64,000 nt of DNA from Nocardioides alkalitolerans (GCA_038184435.1 CP116227.1:2261501-2325500); one strand, 5' to 3'; shown: positions 7,198 through 15,307, counted from the first letter of the stretch. Notes: generated by a model not told the origin, from the letters alone. A program made the numbers and translations.

Positions 7198-8168
7198 AGG
7201 TCCTCCGCACCGAGATCGGATCGCACGCCACGGTACGTCGGTTGCCGCAGCCGCGCACCGCTCCCTCCGGGTGAGCCGTTGAGGCCGAGGGCCTCGACGT
7301 CGACCACGACCGACGGCTCGAGCCACGTCGTCCCGAGGGCGTCCTCCCGCGGCACCTCGTCGGCGAAGGGGCTGGTCTCCCGCACCAGCGGGTCGAGGAG
7401 CGCGCGGAGGTCGCGTCCGGCCCGGCCGCCGATGCCGGACCCGACGCGCCCGCGGTAGAGCAGCCCGTCCGGCGTCGGCGTGCCCACCAGCAGCGCACCG
7501 AGCCGGTCCCGCGTCCCCGTCTCGGGCCGCCACCCGCCGACGACGTACGACTCCCGGGTCCGGTGCGGGAACTTCAGCCAGTCCCGGCTCCGCACCCCGG
7601 GCCGGTACGGCGCGTCGCGGCGCTTGCTGACGATGCCCTCGAGCCCGAGGCGCGCGGTCTCGGCGAGGAGCGTCGGTCCGTCGTCGTACGTCGTCGACTG
7701 CGTCCACGGAGCCGCGCCGTCGACCTCGAGGACGCTCGTGAGGCGACGTTGGCGGCGCTCGAGCGGTCGCGTCGTGAGGTCGCGGTCGTCGAGCGCGAGG
7801 AGGTCGAAGGCCACGAACGTGACCGGCCGCGCCGCGACGTGGGCGGCGACCCGGGCCGCCCGGCGCTCGTGGATCCGCTCGGCAAGCACGGCGAAGCTGG
7901 GGCGCCCGGCCTCGTCGAACGCCACCACCTCGCCGTCCAGCACCGCCGACCGGCCGGCCACCGCGTCGACGAGCCCGCGCAGCTCGGGGTAGGCAGGCGT
8001 CACCACGTTGCCGTTGCGGCTCTCGAGCCGCAGGCCACCGGCTCCGTCGAGGTGCACCAGCACGCGCATCCCGTCCCACTTCACCTCGTGCAGCCAGTCG
8101 TCGCCGGTGGGCACGACGTCACCACGGGTGGCGAGCATGGGGCGCAGCGGAGCGGGCACGGGGCCCAT
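7194..8168 (-). CDS. ATP-dependent DNA ligase (stand-alone LigD ligase domain)
   Basis: Seals nicks in Ku-dependent non-homologous end joining. The 324 aa protein has the nucleotidyltransferase domain with motif I EVKWDGMRV (K30 is the adenylated lysine), then LESRNGN, LDGEVVAFDE (motif III region), FVAFDLLALD, EGIVSKRRDAPYRPG (motif IV) and WLKFPHR (motif V). An OB-fold follows, with YVVGGWRPETGTRDRLGALL. No polymerase or phosphoesterase domain is attached. It heads a minus-strand operon with the L,D-transpeptidase-like gene (4-base overlap) and the polymerase-domain gene, and it diverges from ku. The ATG at 8168 is chosen; a GTG at 8159 with GAGG upstream is a plausible alternative. Confidence 0.94.
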   Translation of the reverse strand: MGPVPAPLRPMLATRGDVVPTGDDWLHEVKWDGMRVLVHLDGAGGLRLESRNGNVVTPAYPELRGLVDAVAGRSAVLDGEVVAFDEAGRPSFAVLAERIHERRAARVAAHVAARPVTFVAFDLLALDDRDLTTRPLERRQRRLTSVLEVDGAAPWTQSTTYDDGPTLLAETARLGLEGIVSKRRDAPYRPGVRSRDWLKFPHRTRESYVVGGWRPETGTRDRLGALLVGTPTPDGLLYRGRVGSGIGGRAGRDLRALLDPLVRETSPFADEVPREDALGTTWLEPSVVVDVEALGLNGSPGGSGARLRQPTYRGVRSDLGAEDL

Positions 8169-8302
8169 CCTCGCTCGCCGGGCGGCGATGAGTTCGTGAC
8201 GGCGCGCGGGTCGTTCCGCCAGACTGGTTCGGGCAACGGCCGGCGGGGTACTGGACGTGCCGGGTCCCCGGAGCGGACCGGCGACGACGAGGAGGAGCAG
8301 CG

Positions 8303-9307
8303 ATGCGGGCGATCTGGAAGGGCGCGGTCTCCTTCGGGCTGGTCAGCGTGCCCGTGAAGCTGTACGCCGCGACCGAGTCCCACGACGTGTCCTTCCGCCA
8401 GGTGCACGCGAAGGACGGCGGCCGCATCCGCTACCAGCGCGTCTGCTCGCTCGACGGCGAGGAGGTGCCCTACGCCGACATCGCCAAGGGCTACGAGACC
8501 GAGGACGGCGAGATGGTCGTCCTCGACGACGAGGACCTCTCGGCCCTGCCCTCGGCGTCGTCGCGCGAGATCGCCGTCGAGAAGTTCGTGCCCAGCGACC
8601 AGATCGACCCGCTGCTCTTCGAGAAGAGCTACTACCTGGAGCCCGAGAAGACCGGGGCGAAGCCCTACGCGCTGCTCCGCCAGGCGCTCCGCGACGCCGA
8701 CCGCATGGCCGTCGTGACCGTCGCGATCCGCAACCGCACCAGCATCGCCGTGCTCCGCGTGCGCGAGACCGAGAACGGCGACGTGATCGTGCTCCAGACG
8801 ATGATGTGGCCCGACGAGGTGCGCACCCCGGACTTCTCCGTCGACGTCGACGACCTCGGCGAGATCAAGGACTCCGAGGTCAAGATGGCGCAGATGCTCG
8901 TCGAGACCCTCGCGGGCGACTTCGACGCCTCCGACTTCTCCGACGACTACGCCGAGGCGGTCGAGGCCGTCGTCAAGGCGAAGATCGAGGGCGGCGAGGT
9001 GCAGCGCACCGAGACCACCACGAAGGGCTCCGGCGAGGTCGTCGACCTGCTCGCCGCGCTGCAGCGGTCGGTGCAGGCGGCGAAGAAGTCGCGGGGCGAG
9101 GACGTGGACGACTCCGACGCGTCGGCGGAGGACGACGACGAGGTGGCGGAGGAGAAGCCGGCGCCCCGGAAGCGGGCGGCGACGAAGAAGGCCGCGACGG
9201 CGAAGAAGACGGCGTCGACGAAGAAGGCCGCCACGAAGAAGACAGCGGCCAAGAAGACCTCCGCGAAGAAGACCTCCCGGAAGACGGCGGCGAAGAAGGC
9301 CAGCTGA
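8303..9307 (+). CDS. ku: Non-homologous end-joining protein Ku with lysine/alanine-rich tail
   Basis: Homodimeric ring that binds DNA double-strand ends and recruits the LigD-type ligase and polymerase. The 334 aa product begins with the family signature MRAIWKGAVSFGLVSVPVKL. It continues through IRYQRVCSLDGEEVPYADI, DLSALPS, KSYYLEPEKTGAKPYALLR and PDEVRTPDF. After the core (to about residue 255) comes an acidic linker (about 268-288). The tail of roughly 50 residues is built almost wholly of Lys, Ala and Thr in repeats such as ATKKAATAKKTAS, typical of actinobacterial Ku and implicated in DNA binding. The ATG has GAGGAGGAG close upstream. It is divergent from the ligase operon with 134 bases between, in which no obvious operator was seen. 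Confidence 0.96.
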   Translation: MRAIWKGAVSFGLVSVPVKLYAATESHDVSFRQVHAKDGGRIRYQRVCSLDGEEVPYADIAKGYETEDGEMVVLDDEDLSALPSASSREIAVEKFVPSDQIDPLLFEKSYYLEPEKTGAKPYALLRQALRDADRMAVVTVAIRNRTSIAVLRVRETENGDVIVLQTMMWPDEVRTPDFSVDVDDLGEIKDSEVKMAQMLVETLAGDFDASDFSDDYAEAVEAVVKAKIEGGEVQRTETTTKGSGEVVDLLAALQRSVQAAKKSRGEDVDDSDASAEDDDEVAEEKPAPRKRAATKKAATAKKTASTKKAATKKTAAKKTSAKKTSRKTAAKKAS

Positions 9308-9324
9308 CCCCTCCCCCGTCCTTC

Positions 9325-9387
9325 GGACGTCATGCGCACCGCGGGCCCGGGGCTCCGGAACGCATGCCGTCCCGGGTACGGCGCGGG
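9325..9387 (+). repeat. Intergenic hairpin repeat, copy 1
   Basis: A 63-base unit with arms GGACGTCATGCG (9325-9336) and CGCATGCCGTCC (9361-9372), one mismatch, followed by CGGGTACGGCGCGGG. Nearly the same unit recurs at 9538-9600, and again in opposite orientation near 22.8 kb. It starts 18 bases after ku and may also end ku transcription. Confidence 0.8.
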
Positions 9388-9430
9388 ACCGGGCGCAAGG
9401 GGCCGCGGCCTCGTCCCGACCGGGGGCCGC

Positions 9431-9537
9431 AAATGTGCGGCAGGGACGCGCCCGACCGGGGCGGCGGCGTACCAACGTCCCAGTTCCGCCCGTCCGCCCC
9501 GCCCGTCCGCCCCGCCCGTCCGCCCCGCCCACCTCGC
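9431..9537. repeat. Intergenic repeat segment between the two hairpin copies
   Basis: This segment contains AAATGTGCGG (9431-9440), which recurs in both orientations near 22.85-22.9 kb, and a tandem 13-base unit CCCGTCCGCCCCG three times (9489-9527). No open frame with coding character is visible in the 300 bases from 9308 to 9607. Confidence 0.65.
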
Positions 9538-9600
9538 GGACGTCATGCGCACCGCATGCCCGAGGCGCCGGGGCGCATGACGTCCCGGGTACGGCGCGGG
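9538..9600 (+). repeat. Intergenic hairpin repeat, copy 2
   Basis: The arms GGACGTCATGCG (9538-9549) and CGCATGACGTCC (9574-9585) are perfect 12-base inverted repeats around a 24-base loop. The unit has the same length and flank (CGGGTACGGCGCGGG) as copy 1. It ends 8 bases before the stop of the minus-strand Tat-exported protein gene and could act as its terminator. Confidence 0.85.
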
Positions 9601-9607
9601 CGAACCG

Positions 9608-10141
9608 TCAGACGGGGCGTCGGAAGGTCGTCGCCACCGAGTCGAAGCCGGGCGCGCTCAGCACGACCTCGAAGTCGCACCAGGTGCCCGAGTCGTCGAA
9701 GTAGGTGCCGTTCGAGCCCGAGGGGCCGAACGCGACCGCGGTGCCGGCGACGAGCGGGGAGGCCGACGCGTACGTCGCCGGGTTGGCGTCGGTGTCGCCA
9801 CTCGTGCGGGACCAGCCGGCCGGGGCGGACTCGGGCAGGCCCGGGTCGAACCCGTAGGGCTGCGAGCCCAGCTGCCCCGCGGTCGAGGTGACGCTCATGA
9901 CGAGAGGTCCGGCGGCGGACTTGCTGGGCGTGACGGTGAAGCCGTTGAAGAGCACCGTCGCCCACCCGATCTGCCCGTACTCGTTGTCGCCCAAGCCGTA
10001 GCGGCTCGCGCCGCGGTTGATCGTCAACGTGCCGTTCGCCGTGCTGGCGGCGAACGCCGGTGCGGCCGAGACCACCGCGACGGCGGGCGCGGTCCAGGCG
10101 GCGGTCGCGAGCACGCGACGACGGGTGGTGCGGACGGACAT
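9608..10141 (-). CDS. Tat-exported protein of unknown function
   Basis: The family is not recognised. The 177 aa product starts with a basic twin-arginine-like leader (RTTRRRVLATAAWTAPAVAV) and an AxA-type site at APAFA about residue 31, so it is probably exported by Tat and released. The mature part is about 145 residues, rich in Gly, Ser and Thr. It contains TLTINRGASRYGLGDNEYG, VLFNGFTVTP and GTYFDDSGTWCDFEVVLSAPG, which suggests an all-beta fold; only one cysteine is seen. The ATG at 10141 is set by GAGGGGG about 6 bases upstream, which rules out the longer in-frame extension. A TAGGGT box at 10186-10191 gives a short leader that contains a 19-bp palindrome. It diverges from the SsuD-like operon. 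Confidence 0.75.
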   Translation of the reverse strand: MSVRTTRRRVLATAAWTAPAVAVVSAAPAFAASTANGTLTINRGASRYGLGDNEYGQIGWATVLFNGFTVTPSKSAAGPLVMSVTSTAGQLGSQPYGFDPGLPESAPAGWSRTSGDTDANPATYASASPLVAGTAVAFGPSGSNGTYFDDSGTWCDFEVVLSAPGFDSVATTFRRPV

Positions 10142-10154
10142 GGATCCCCCTCGA

Positions 10155-10173
10155 GAACGTCGACGAGACGTTC
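10155..10173. promoter_or_regulatory. Palindrome in the leader of the Tat-exported protein gene
   Basis: GAACGTC and GACGTTC form 7-base perfect arms around GACGA. It lies between the predicted -10 box and the start codon, so it could be an operator or an RNA hairpin. Confidence 0.4.
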
Positions 10174-10185
10174 GCCGAGATCGCC

Positions 10186-10191
10186 ACCCTA
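10186..10191 (-). promoter_or_regulatory. Predicted -10 box of the Tat-exported protein gene
   Basis: Minus-strand TAGGGT lies 44 bases before the ATG. Unlike the leaderless cases it leaves room for a leader with a good Shine-Dalgarno sequence. Confidence 0.4.
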
Positions 10192-10253
10192 GTGATCCCG
10201 AGCGCCCCGTCGCACGCGAACGGACAAACCCGCCCCGACGCATAGTCACCGCC

Positions 10254-10309
10254 GATCGATCCCCATCCCCCATTGCTCTTGGACCCCGCACCGTCCCCGC
10301 ACCTAGCGT
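10254..10309 (+). promoter_or_regulatory. Shared promoter element, site A (SsuD-like operon)
   Basis: GATCG at 10254 and CATC at 10264 lie upstream of TTGGAC (-35, 10279-10284). A 19-base spacer separates this from TAGCGT (-10, 10304-10309). The same blocks with identical spacing occur at 15252 and 25150. The GATC block sits where an activator would bind. Confidence 0.65.
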
Positions 10310-10368
10310 CGAACCGCCGGCGCGGCACGTGCCGCGCCGCCCGACGTACCGACGCGAGGAGCCCCCCG

Positions 10369-11583
10369 GTGAGCACCCCCGAGTTCGACCCCACCATCCC
10401 CGAGACCGCCGCCCGCGAGGTCGAGTTCATCAGCCTCTCGCACCTCAACCCGTCGACCGAGCTCGAGCCCGTCCCGTCCCGGGGCATCGACCTGCCCTAC
10501 TTCCGCCGCTACGTGCAGGCGCTGGAGGACGGCGGCTACGACTACACGCTGCTGCCCTACGGCTCGGGCACCGCCGACTCGTTCGTCGTCGCCTCGGCCG
10601 TCGGTCAGCTGACGGAGCGGATCAAGCCGATCGTCGCGCTGCGTCCCAACACGACGTTCCCGCTCGTCGCCGCCCAGAAGCTGGCGACGCTCGACCAGCT
10701 CACCGAGGGCCGCGCCGTCGTGCACCTCATCTCCGGTGGCAGCGACGCGGAGCAGGCCCGGCAGGGCGACTACCTGCCGAAGGAGCGCCGCTACGCCCGC
10801 ACGAGCGAGTACATCGACCTGCTGCGCCGCGCGTGGACCGAGCCGGCGCCGTTCGACCACCACGGCGAGTTCTACGACTTCGACGGCTTCGGGCCCGGCT
10901 TCGCGCCGTACGACTCCCCGATCCCCATCTCGATCGGCGGCCAGTCCGACGAGGCGTTCGCCGTGGGCGGCGAGAAGGCGGACGTGTTCAGCTTCTGGGG
11001 CGAGCCCCTCGACGACCTCCGCGGCGAGATCGAGCGCGTCCACGCCATCGCGCGAGCCGCCGGGCGCACCACGCTGCCGCGGATCTGGGTGACGTTCCGT
11101 CCCATCGTGGCGGCCACCGACGCGCTGGCGTGGGAGAAGGCGCACGACTACGTGACGCGGATCGCCGCGACGTTCGAGCGCGGGGTCTTCGGCAAGCAGC
11201 TGCACCAGAAGGGCGACCCGCAGAACGTCGGCTCGCAGCGGGCGCTGACGTTCGCGAACGCCTCCGAGCTCTACGACCGGGCGCTGTGGACGAAGACGGC
11301 GGCCGCCACCAACGCCGCCGGCGCCTCGACCGCGCTGGTCGGCTCGCCGGAGACGGTCGCCGCGGCGATCCTCGACTACGTCGACCGCGGCGCGGACCTC
11401 GTCAGCATCCGCGGCTACGACACGCTCAACGACGCCGTCGACTACGGCAAGCACGTGATCCCCCTGGTGCGCCAGGAGCTCGCGCACCGCAAGGCCACCG
11501 GCCGCCGCGGCACCTTGCAGGCCGAGCACCTCGGCGGCTACACCGACGAGTACCGCCGGCTCGCGACGGCGGGTCGCGCGTGA
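10369..11583 (+). CDS. LLM-class flavin-dependent monooxygenase, SsuD/SfnG-like
   Basis: Luciferase-like monooxygenase that most resembles FMNH2-dependent alkanesulfonate and dimethylsulfone monooxygenases, which release sulfite from organosulfur compounds. The 404 aa protein contains ALEDGGYDYTLLPYGSGT, ERIKPIVALRPN, GRAVVHLISGGSDAEQAR, ERRYARTSEYIDLLRRAW and SIGGQSDEAFAVGGEKADVF, in barrel order. The GTG start at 10369 is chosen for GAGGAG 7 bases upstream; longer in-frame extensions are unlikely. The stop overlaps the next gene by 4 bases (GTGA). A promoter element shared with two other units in this island lies 60-115 bases upstream. No SsuE-type flavin reductase is adjacent, although this class needs reduced flavin. 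The substrate is inference. Confidence 0.85.
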   Translation: MSTPEFDPTIPETAAREVEFISLSHLNPSTELEPVPSRGIDLPYFRRYVQALEDGGYDYTLLPYGSGTADSFVVASAVGQLTERIKPIVALRPNTTFPLVAAQKLATLDQLTEGRAVVHLISGGSDAEQARQGDYLPKERRYARTSEYIDLLRRAWTEPAPFDHHGEFYDFDGFGPGFAPYDSPIPISIGGQSDEAFAVGGEKADVFSFWGEPLDDLRGEIERVHAIARAAGRTTLPRIWVTFRPIVAATDALAWEKAHDYVTRIAATFERGVFGKQLHQKGDPQNVGSQRALTFANASELYDRALWTKTAAATNAAGASTALVGSPETVAAAILDYVDRGADLVSIRGYDTLNDAVDYGKHVIPLVRQELAHRKATGRRGTLQAEHLGGYTDEYRRLATAGRA

Positions 11584-12770
11584 CCACGACGACGGCGCCC
11601 GTCCGCGCCCTGCCCGTCCCGGACCTCTCCCCCGCGGCCCTCGCGGCGGTGACGGCCGAGGTCGCGACGTACGCCGCGGAGCACGACCGCAGCGGCGCCG
11701 TGCCGCTCCCCGGGCTCGAGGTCGTGCACCGCGCCGGGCTGCTGACGGCCACCGTCGGCACCGCCCACGGCGGACCCGGCCTCGGGCCGCGTGACGCCGC
11801 GCGGATCCTCACGGCCGTCGGGCAGGGCGACGCCTCGGTGGCGCTCATCGTCGCCAACACCCTCAACGCGCACGCCGCCCAGTCGGAGCGCCCGCACTGG
11901 CCCGCGGAGGCGTACGACGACCTGCTGTGCCGCTCGCTCGCGGGGCCGGCCCCGGTCAACGCGATCCGGGCCGAGCCGGAGCTCGGTGCCCCCGCGCGCG
12001 GCGGGCTGCCGGCGACGACGGCGCGACGTACCGACGACGGGTGGGAGCTGTCGGGCCACAAGGCCTACGCGACCGGTGGGACGGCCCTGGCCTACCACGT
12101 CGTGTGGGCAGTGGCCGACGAGCCGGACGGGGACCCGGAGCGGCCCCGCGTGGGGCACGTGCTGGTGCCGGCGGACGCCCCGGGCATCACGTGGATCGAG
12201 ACGTGGGACCACCTCGGCCTGCGGGCGTCGAACACGCACGACGTCGTCTACGACCGGGTCCGCGTGCCGGCCGCGTCGTTCGTCGAGATCCCGCGCGGCG
12301 CCGACGGGGTCTACCGCGATCCGGCCGCCGCGTCGGGTCCGGGCAGCCTGGGTCACGCGGCGCTCTACGTGGGGGTGGCGCGTGCCGCCCGGGCGGCGTT
12401 CGTGGACTTCGCCCGCACTCGCGTGCCGGCGGCCCTCGGTCGACCCATCGCGACGACCGAGCGGATCCAGGCGGTCGCCGGGGAGGTCGACGTGCTCGTC
12501 GTGCAGGCGGAGACGCTGCTGCACGGCGCGCTGCTCCGGCTCGAGGCCGGCGACACGACGATCGTGCCCGAGCTCTCGGGCATCAAGGTCGCGATCGCAC
12601 GGTCCGTGGTGGCGGCGGTGCAGACGGCCGTCGCGGCCCTCGGCAACCCGGCGTTGTCGCGGCACGGCTCGCTCGAGCGGCACCTGCGCGACGTGCTCTG
12701 CGTGCGCGTCCACCCGCCCCAGGAGGACAGCGCCCTCCTCGCCGCCGGCCGCCGGGTGCTGGGGGTCTGA
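11580..12770 (+). CDS. Acyl-CoA-dehydrogenase-family flavoprotein, SfnB-like
   Basis: A 396 aa protein with the acyl-CoA dehydrogenase fold. The N-terminal helical part carries EVVHRAGLLTATVGTAHGGPG, the middle beta domain has GWELSGHKAYATGG and TWDHLGLRASNTHDVVYDRV, and the C-terminal helices include RIQAVAGEVDVLVVQAE. The family includes SfnB/DszC/DmoB-like flavoproteins that work in sulfur acquisition rather than fatty-acid oxidation, and the context favours that group. The usual catalytic glutamate of true acyl-CoA dehydrogenases is not evident. The GTG start overlaps the preceding monooxygenase stop by 4 bases, so the two form a coupled pair. It ends before a strong inverted repeat shared with the convergent molybdoenzyme gene. 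Confidence 0.85.
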   Translation: MTTTTAPVRALPVPDLSPAALAAVTAEVATYAAEHDRSGAVPLPGLEVVHRAGLLTATVGTAHGGPGLGPRDAARILTAVGQGDASVALIVANTLNAHAAQSERPHWPAEAYDDLLCRSLAGPAPVNAIRAEPELGAPARGGLPATTARRTDDGWELSGHKAYATGGTALAYHVVWAVADEPDGDPERPRVGHVLVPADAPGITWIETWDHLGLRASNTHDVVYDRVRVPAASFVEIPRGADGVYRDPAAASGPGSLGHAALYVGVARAARAAFVDFARTRVPAALGRPIATTERIQAVAGEVDVLVVQAETLLHGALLRLEAGDTTIVPELSGIKVAIARSVVAAVQTAVAALGNPALSRHGSLERHLRDVLCVRVHPPQEDSALLAAGRRVLGV

Positions 12771-12774
12771 CCCG

Positions 12775-12847
12775 CGTCGAGCTGGGTTGTTCGGTGCGGC
12801 AGGAACGTCGAGTTGGGACGAACGCCGCCGAACAACCCAGCTCGACG
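12775..12847. terminator. 20-bp perfect inverted repeat between convergent genes
   Basis: The arms at 12775-12794 and 12828-12847 (core GCTGGGTTGTTCGG and its complement) pair perfectly over 20 bases around a 33-base loop, which itself contains a partial copy (GTCGAGTTGGG). A further partial copy follows at 12859. It may terminate both the plus-strand operon and the minus-strand molybdoenzyme gene. Confidence 0.6.
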
Positions 12848-12858
12848 CCCATGCCGTG

Positions 12859-12875
12859 CCGAACAACCCAAGTCG
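12859..12875. repeat. Extra partial copy of the 12.8-kb inverted repeat arm
   Basis: CCGAACAACCCAAGTCG repeats the right arm of the neighbouring hairpin with small changes, so the locus holds four arm-like pieces. This is more than a simple terminator needs and suggests an intergenic repeat element. Confidence 0.6.
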
Positions 12876-12879
12876 GCGC

Positions 12880-15192
12880 TCAGCGCCCCACCAACAGCGG
12901 CGGCTCGAAGGCACGGACGGGGGGCACGGGGCCGTCGTACCGCTCCACCTCCACCAGCACGTGCGCCCCGCTCGTCGCCTGCGTCAGCGTCGAGGTCGGC
13001 ACGTCGCGGGTCAGCACGTTGACGTTGCCGTGGACGCAGTCGGCGACCTCCGGGGCGCTCGGGTCGAACCACGCGCCCGTGTGCATCTGCGCGACCCCGC
13101 GCATCAGCGCGTCGCTGAGCACCGCGCCCGCCAGCAGCGACCCCTGCGCGCTCCGCACCCGCACGACGTCGCCCGCCGCGATCCCCCGGGCCGCCGCGTC
13201 GGCCGGGTGCAGCCGCACCGGCTCCCGTCCGGCGACCTTCGTCGACGCGCTCGCCGCGCCCATGTCGTGCTGGCTGTGCAGGCGGTGGGTGGGCTGGTTG
13301 CACAGCAGGTGCAGGGGGTACGTCGCGGCGTCGGGCGCGCCCCACCACGCGGTCGGCGGTCGCCACCGCGCGTGCCGGTCCACGTCGGGGAGCCCGAAGC
13401 CGCCGATGGTCGCCGAGACCAGCTCGATCCGTCCGCTGGGGGTGCCCAGGGGCGCCCCCGCCGGGTCGGCCCGGAACGCCGCGAACGCCGCGTCCTCCGG
13501 CGGGTAGGGCGTGACCGGCAGGTCGAGGCCGCCGTCCGCCCAGAACCGCGCGAACTCCGGCGCCGGCGGCGCGCCGGGCGCCGCCCGCCACTCCTCGTAG
13601 ATGCGCTCCAACCAGCCGCGGGCGTCGAGCCCCTCGTCGTGGTCCGCGCCGAGGCGCTCCGCCAGCCGGCCGAGGATCCAGAGCTCCTCCCGCGCGTCGC
13701 CGTACGGCGCGGTCGCCGCCCGCGAGACCCGCAGCCGCGTGTCGCCGGCGCCGGCGGCGATGTCGTCCCGCTCGAGCGTGCCGGCGACGGGCAGCACGAC
13801 GTCGGCGTGCCGGGCCGTCGCGGTCCAGTGGGTCTCGTCGACGACGAGCGTGTCGACGCCCCGGAACGCGGCTCGCAGCCGGCGCAGGTCCTGGTGGTGG
13901 TGGAACGGGTTGCCGCCCGCCCAGTGCACGAGCCGCACGTCGGGCAGGCGGAGCACGCCCCCGTCGAACGGCAGCGCGCCGCCCGGCGAGGTCAGCAGGT
14001 CGACGATCCGCGCGCACGGGATGAGGTCGGGGACGGGGTTGCGGCCCTGGTCCAGCACGGGCAGCCGTCCGTCGTCGAGGCCGACGCCGTAGTCCCCCAT
14101 CGAGCCGAACCCGTGCGCGAAGCCCCCGCCGGGCAGCCCCACCTGGCCGAGGAACGCGGCAAGGGTGAGCGCGGCCCAGACCGCCTGCTCCCCGGCCTCG
14201 CCGCGCTGCACCGCGTAGACCACGTTGACGAGCGTGCGGCCGGCCGCCATGCGACGGGCCAGGTCCCGGAGCGCACCGGCGGGCGCCCGCGAGATCGCCT
14301 CCGCCCACTCGGGCGTCTTCGGTACGCCGTCGCTCTCGCCCCGCACGTACGCCACGACCTCGTCGGCACCGACGCAGTGCGTGGCGAGGAACTCCTCGTC
14401 GGCAAGACCCTCCGTCACGAGCACGTGGAGCAGCGCCAGCGCCACGGTGACGTCGGTGCCGGGCATGACGCCGACCCACTCCGCGCCGAGCTCGTCCCAG
14501 GCGTCGTCGCGCTGGGCCGAGAGGGCGACGAACCGCGTGGTCGCGGCGGCCGTCCGCGCCAGGTCGGACCCGCGGTGCCGGGCGTGGCCGCCGGGCACGA
14601 CCCAGGTGTTGGACCGGCGCAGCCCGCCGAAGGTGACGACGAGGTCCGTGTGGTCGGCGACGTGCTGCCAGGAGACCGGGCGGCGCCGCAGCGCCAGCGT
14701 CCCGTCCGCGCCCACGAGGTGCGGCAGCAGCACGAGGCTGGCGCCGCGGCTGTAGTCACCGACCGACCGGGTGTAGCCGCCCGTGCGGTTGAGGAAGCGG
14801 TGGAGCTGGCTCTGGGCGTGGTGGAGCCGGCCGGCGCTGCCCCAGCCGTAGGACCCGCCGAAGACCGCGGCATCGCCGTGGGCCGAGCGGACCCGGCGGT
14901 ACTCGGCGGCCAGCAGGTCGAGCGCCGTGTCCCAGTCGACCTCGACGTAGGGCTCGTCCGGGTCACCGCGCCGGTCGTCGGCGCCGGGCCCGTCCTCGAG
15001 CCACCCCTGCCGCACGCTCGGCCGCGCGACCCGGCTGGGGTGCCGGTGCGCGCCCGCGGCGTTGCCGATCGCGGGGGCGGCGTCGGGGTCGTCCGCGTGC
15101 GGCCGCGCCGTCACCGACGTGCCGTCCTCGGCGACGTCCACGAGGTAGGTGCCCCAGTGTGCGCTGGTCTCGACGGTGCGTCCGGTGTCCAC
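12880..15192 (-). CDS. Molybdopterin-dependent oxidoreductase, biotin/DMSO/TMAO sulfoxide reductase (BisC/TorA) type
   Basis: Mo-bisMGD enzyme of the DMSO-reductase family, likely reducing an S- or N-oxide. The 770 aa protein shows the BisC/TorA-type block FGGSYGWGSAGRLHHAQSQL with the serine Mo ligand about residue 137. It also has EVDWDTALDLLAAEYRR, GYTRSVGDYSRGASLVLLPH, VVTFGGLRRSNTW, GGNPFHHHQD, TLVVDETHWTATARHADVVLP and the C-terminal MoCo-binding ACNQ-like domain (VRLHPADAAARGIAAGDVV). No N-terminal Fe-S cysteines and no Tat signal are visible, so a cytoplasmic enzyme like BisC is likely. The GTG at 15192 is chosen because TAGGGT lies 7 bases upstream; GTG at 15210 is possible. It diverges from the ABC importer operon. 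In context it could reduce sulfoxides for sulfur scavenging. Confidence 0.92.
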   Translation of the reverse strand: MDTGRTVETSAHWGTYLVDVAEDGTSVTARPHADDPDAAPAIGNAAGAHRHPSRVARPSVRQGWLEDGPGADDRRGDPDEPYVEVDWDTALDLLAAEYRRVRSAHGDAAVFGGSYGWGSAGRLHHAQSQLHRFLNRTGGYTRSVGDYSRGASLVLLPHLVGADGTLALRRRPVSWQHVADHTDLVVTFGGLRRSNTWVVPGGHARHRGSDLARTAAATTRFVALSAQRDDAWDELGAEWVGVMPGTDVTVALALLHVLVTEGLADEEFLATHCVGADEVVAYVRGESDGVPKTPEWAEAISRAPAGALRDLARRMAAGRTLVNVVYAVQRGEAGEQAVWAALTLAAFLGQVGLPGGGFAHGFGSMGDYGVGLDDGRLPVLDQGRNPVPDLIPCARIVDLLTSPGGALPFDGGVLRLPDVRLVHWAGGNPFHHHQDLRRLRAAFRGVDTLVVDETHWTATARHADVVLPVAGTLERDDIAAGAGDTRLRVSRAATAPYGDAREELWILGRLAERLGADHDEGLDARGWLERIYEEWRAAPGAPPAPEFARFWADGGLDLPVTPYPPEDAAFAAFRADPAGAPLGTPSGRIELVSATIGGFGLPDVDRHARWRPPTAWWGAPDAATYPLHLLCNQPTHRLHSQHDMGAASASTKVAGREPVRLHPADAAARGIAAGDVVRVRSAQGSLLAGAVLSDALMRGVAQMHTGAWFDPSAPEVADCVHGNVNVLTRDVPTSTLTQATSGAHVLVEVERYDGPVPPVRAFEPPLLVGR

Positions 15193-15199
15193 GGTCCCG

Positions 15200-15205
15200 A
15201 CCCTA
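15200..15205 (-). promoter_or_regulatory. Predicted -10 box (leaderless) of the molybdoenzyme gene
   Basis: Minus-strand TAGGGT with 7 bases to the GTG at 15192. The same CGGGACC-like spacer recurs at other starts in the window. Confidence 0.5.
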
Positions 15206-15251
15206 GGCACGGCCCGCGCCGGCGTCCCTACACCGGACCATCACCGTCTGC

Positions 15252-15307
15252 GATCGGATCTCATCCCTCGTTGCTGTTGGAGGTCCGGCGCCGCCCGGCC
15301 CTACGCT
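15252..15307 (+). promoter_or_regulatory. Shared promoter element, site B (ABC importer operon)
   Basis: GATCG (15252), CATC (15262), TTGGAG (-35, 15277-15282), a 19-base spacer and TACGCT (-10, 15302-15307). The spacing is identical to sites A and C. It predicts a start of transcription about 60 bases before the substrate-binding-protein ATG. Confidence 0.65.

Noticed and set aside
10273..10368. N-terminal extension of the SsuD-like monooxygenase from an upstream ATG
   Set aside because: It would overlap the predicted -35/-10 element, has no ribosome-binding site, and its Arg/Pro-rich residues are unlike the family; GTG at 10369 has GAGGAG.
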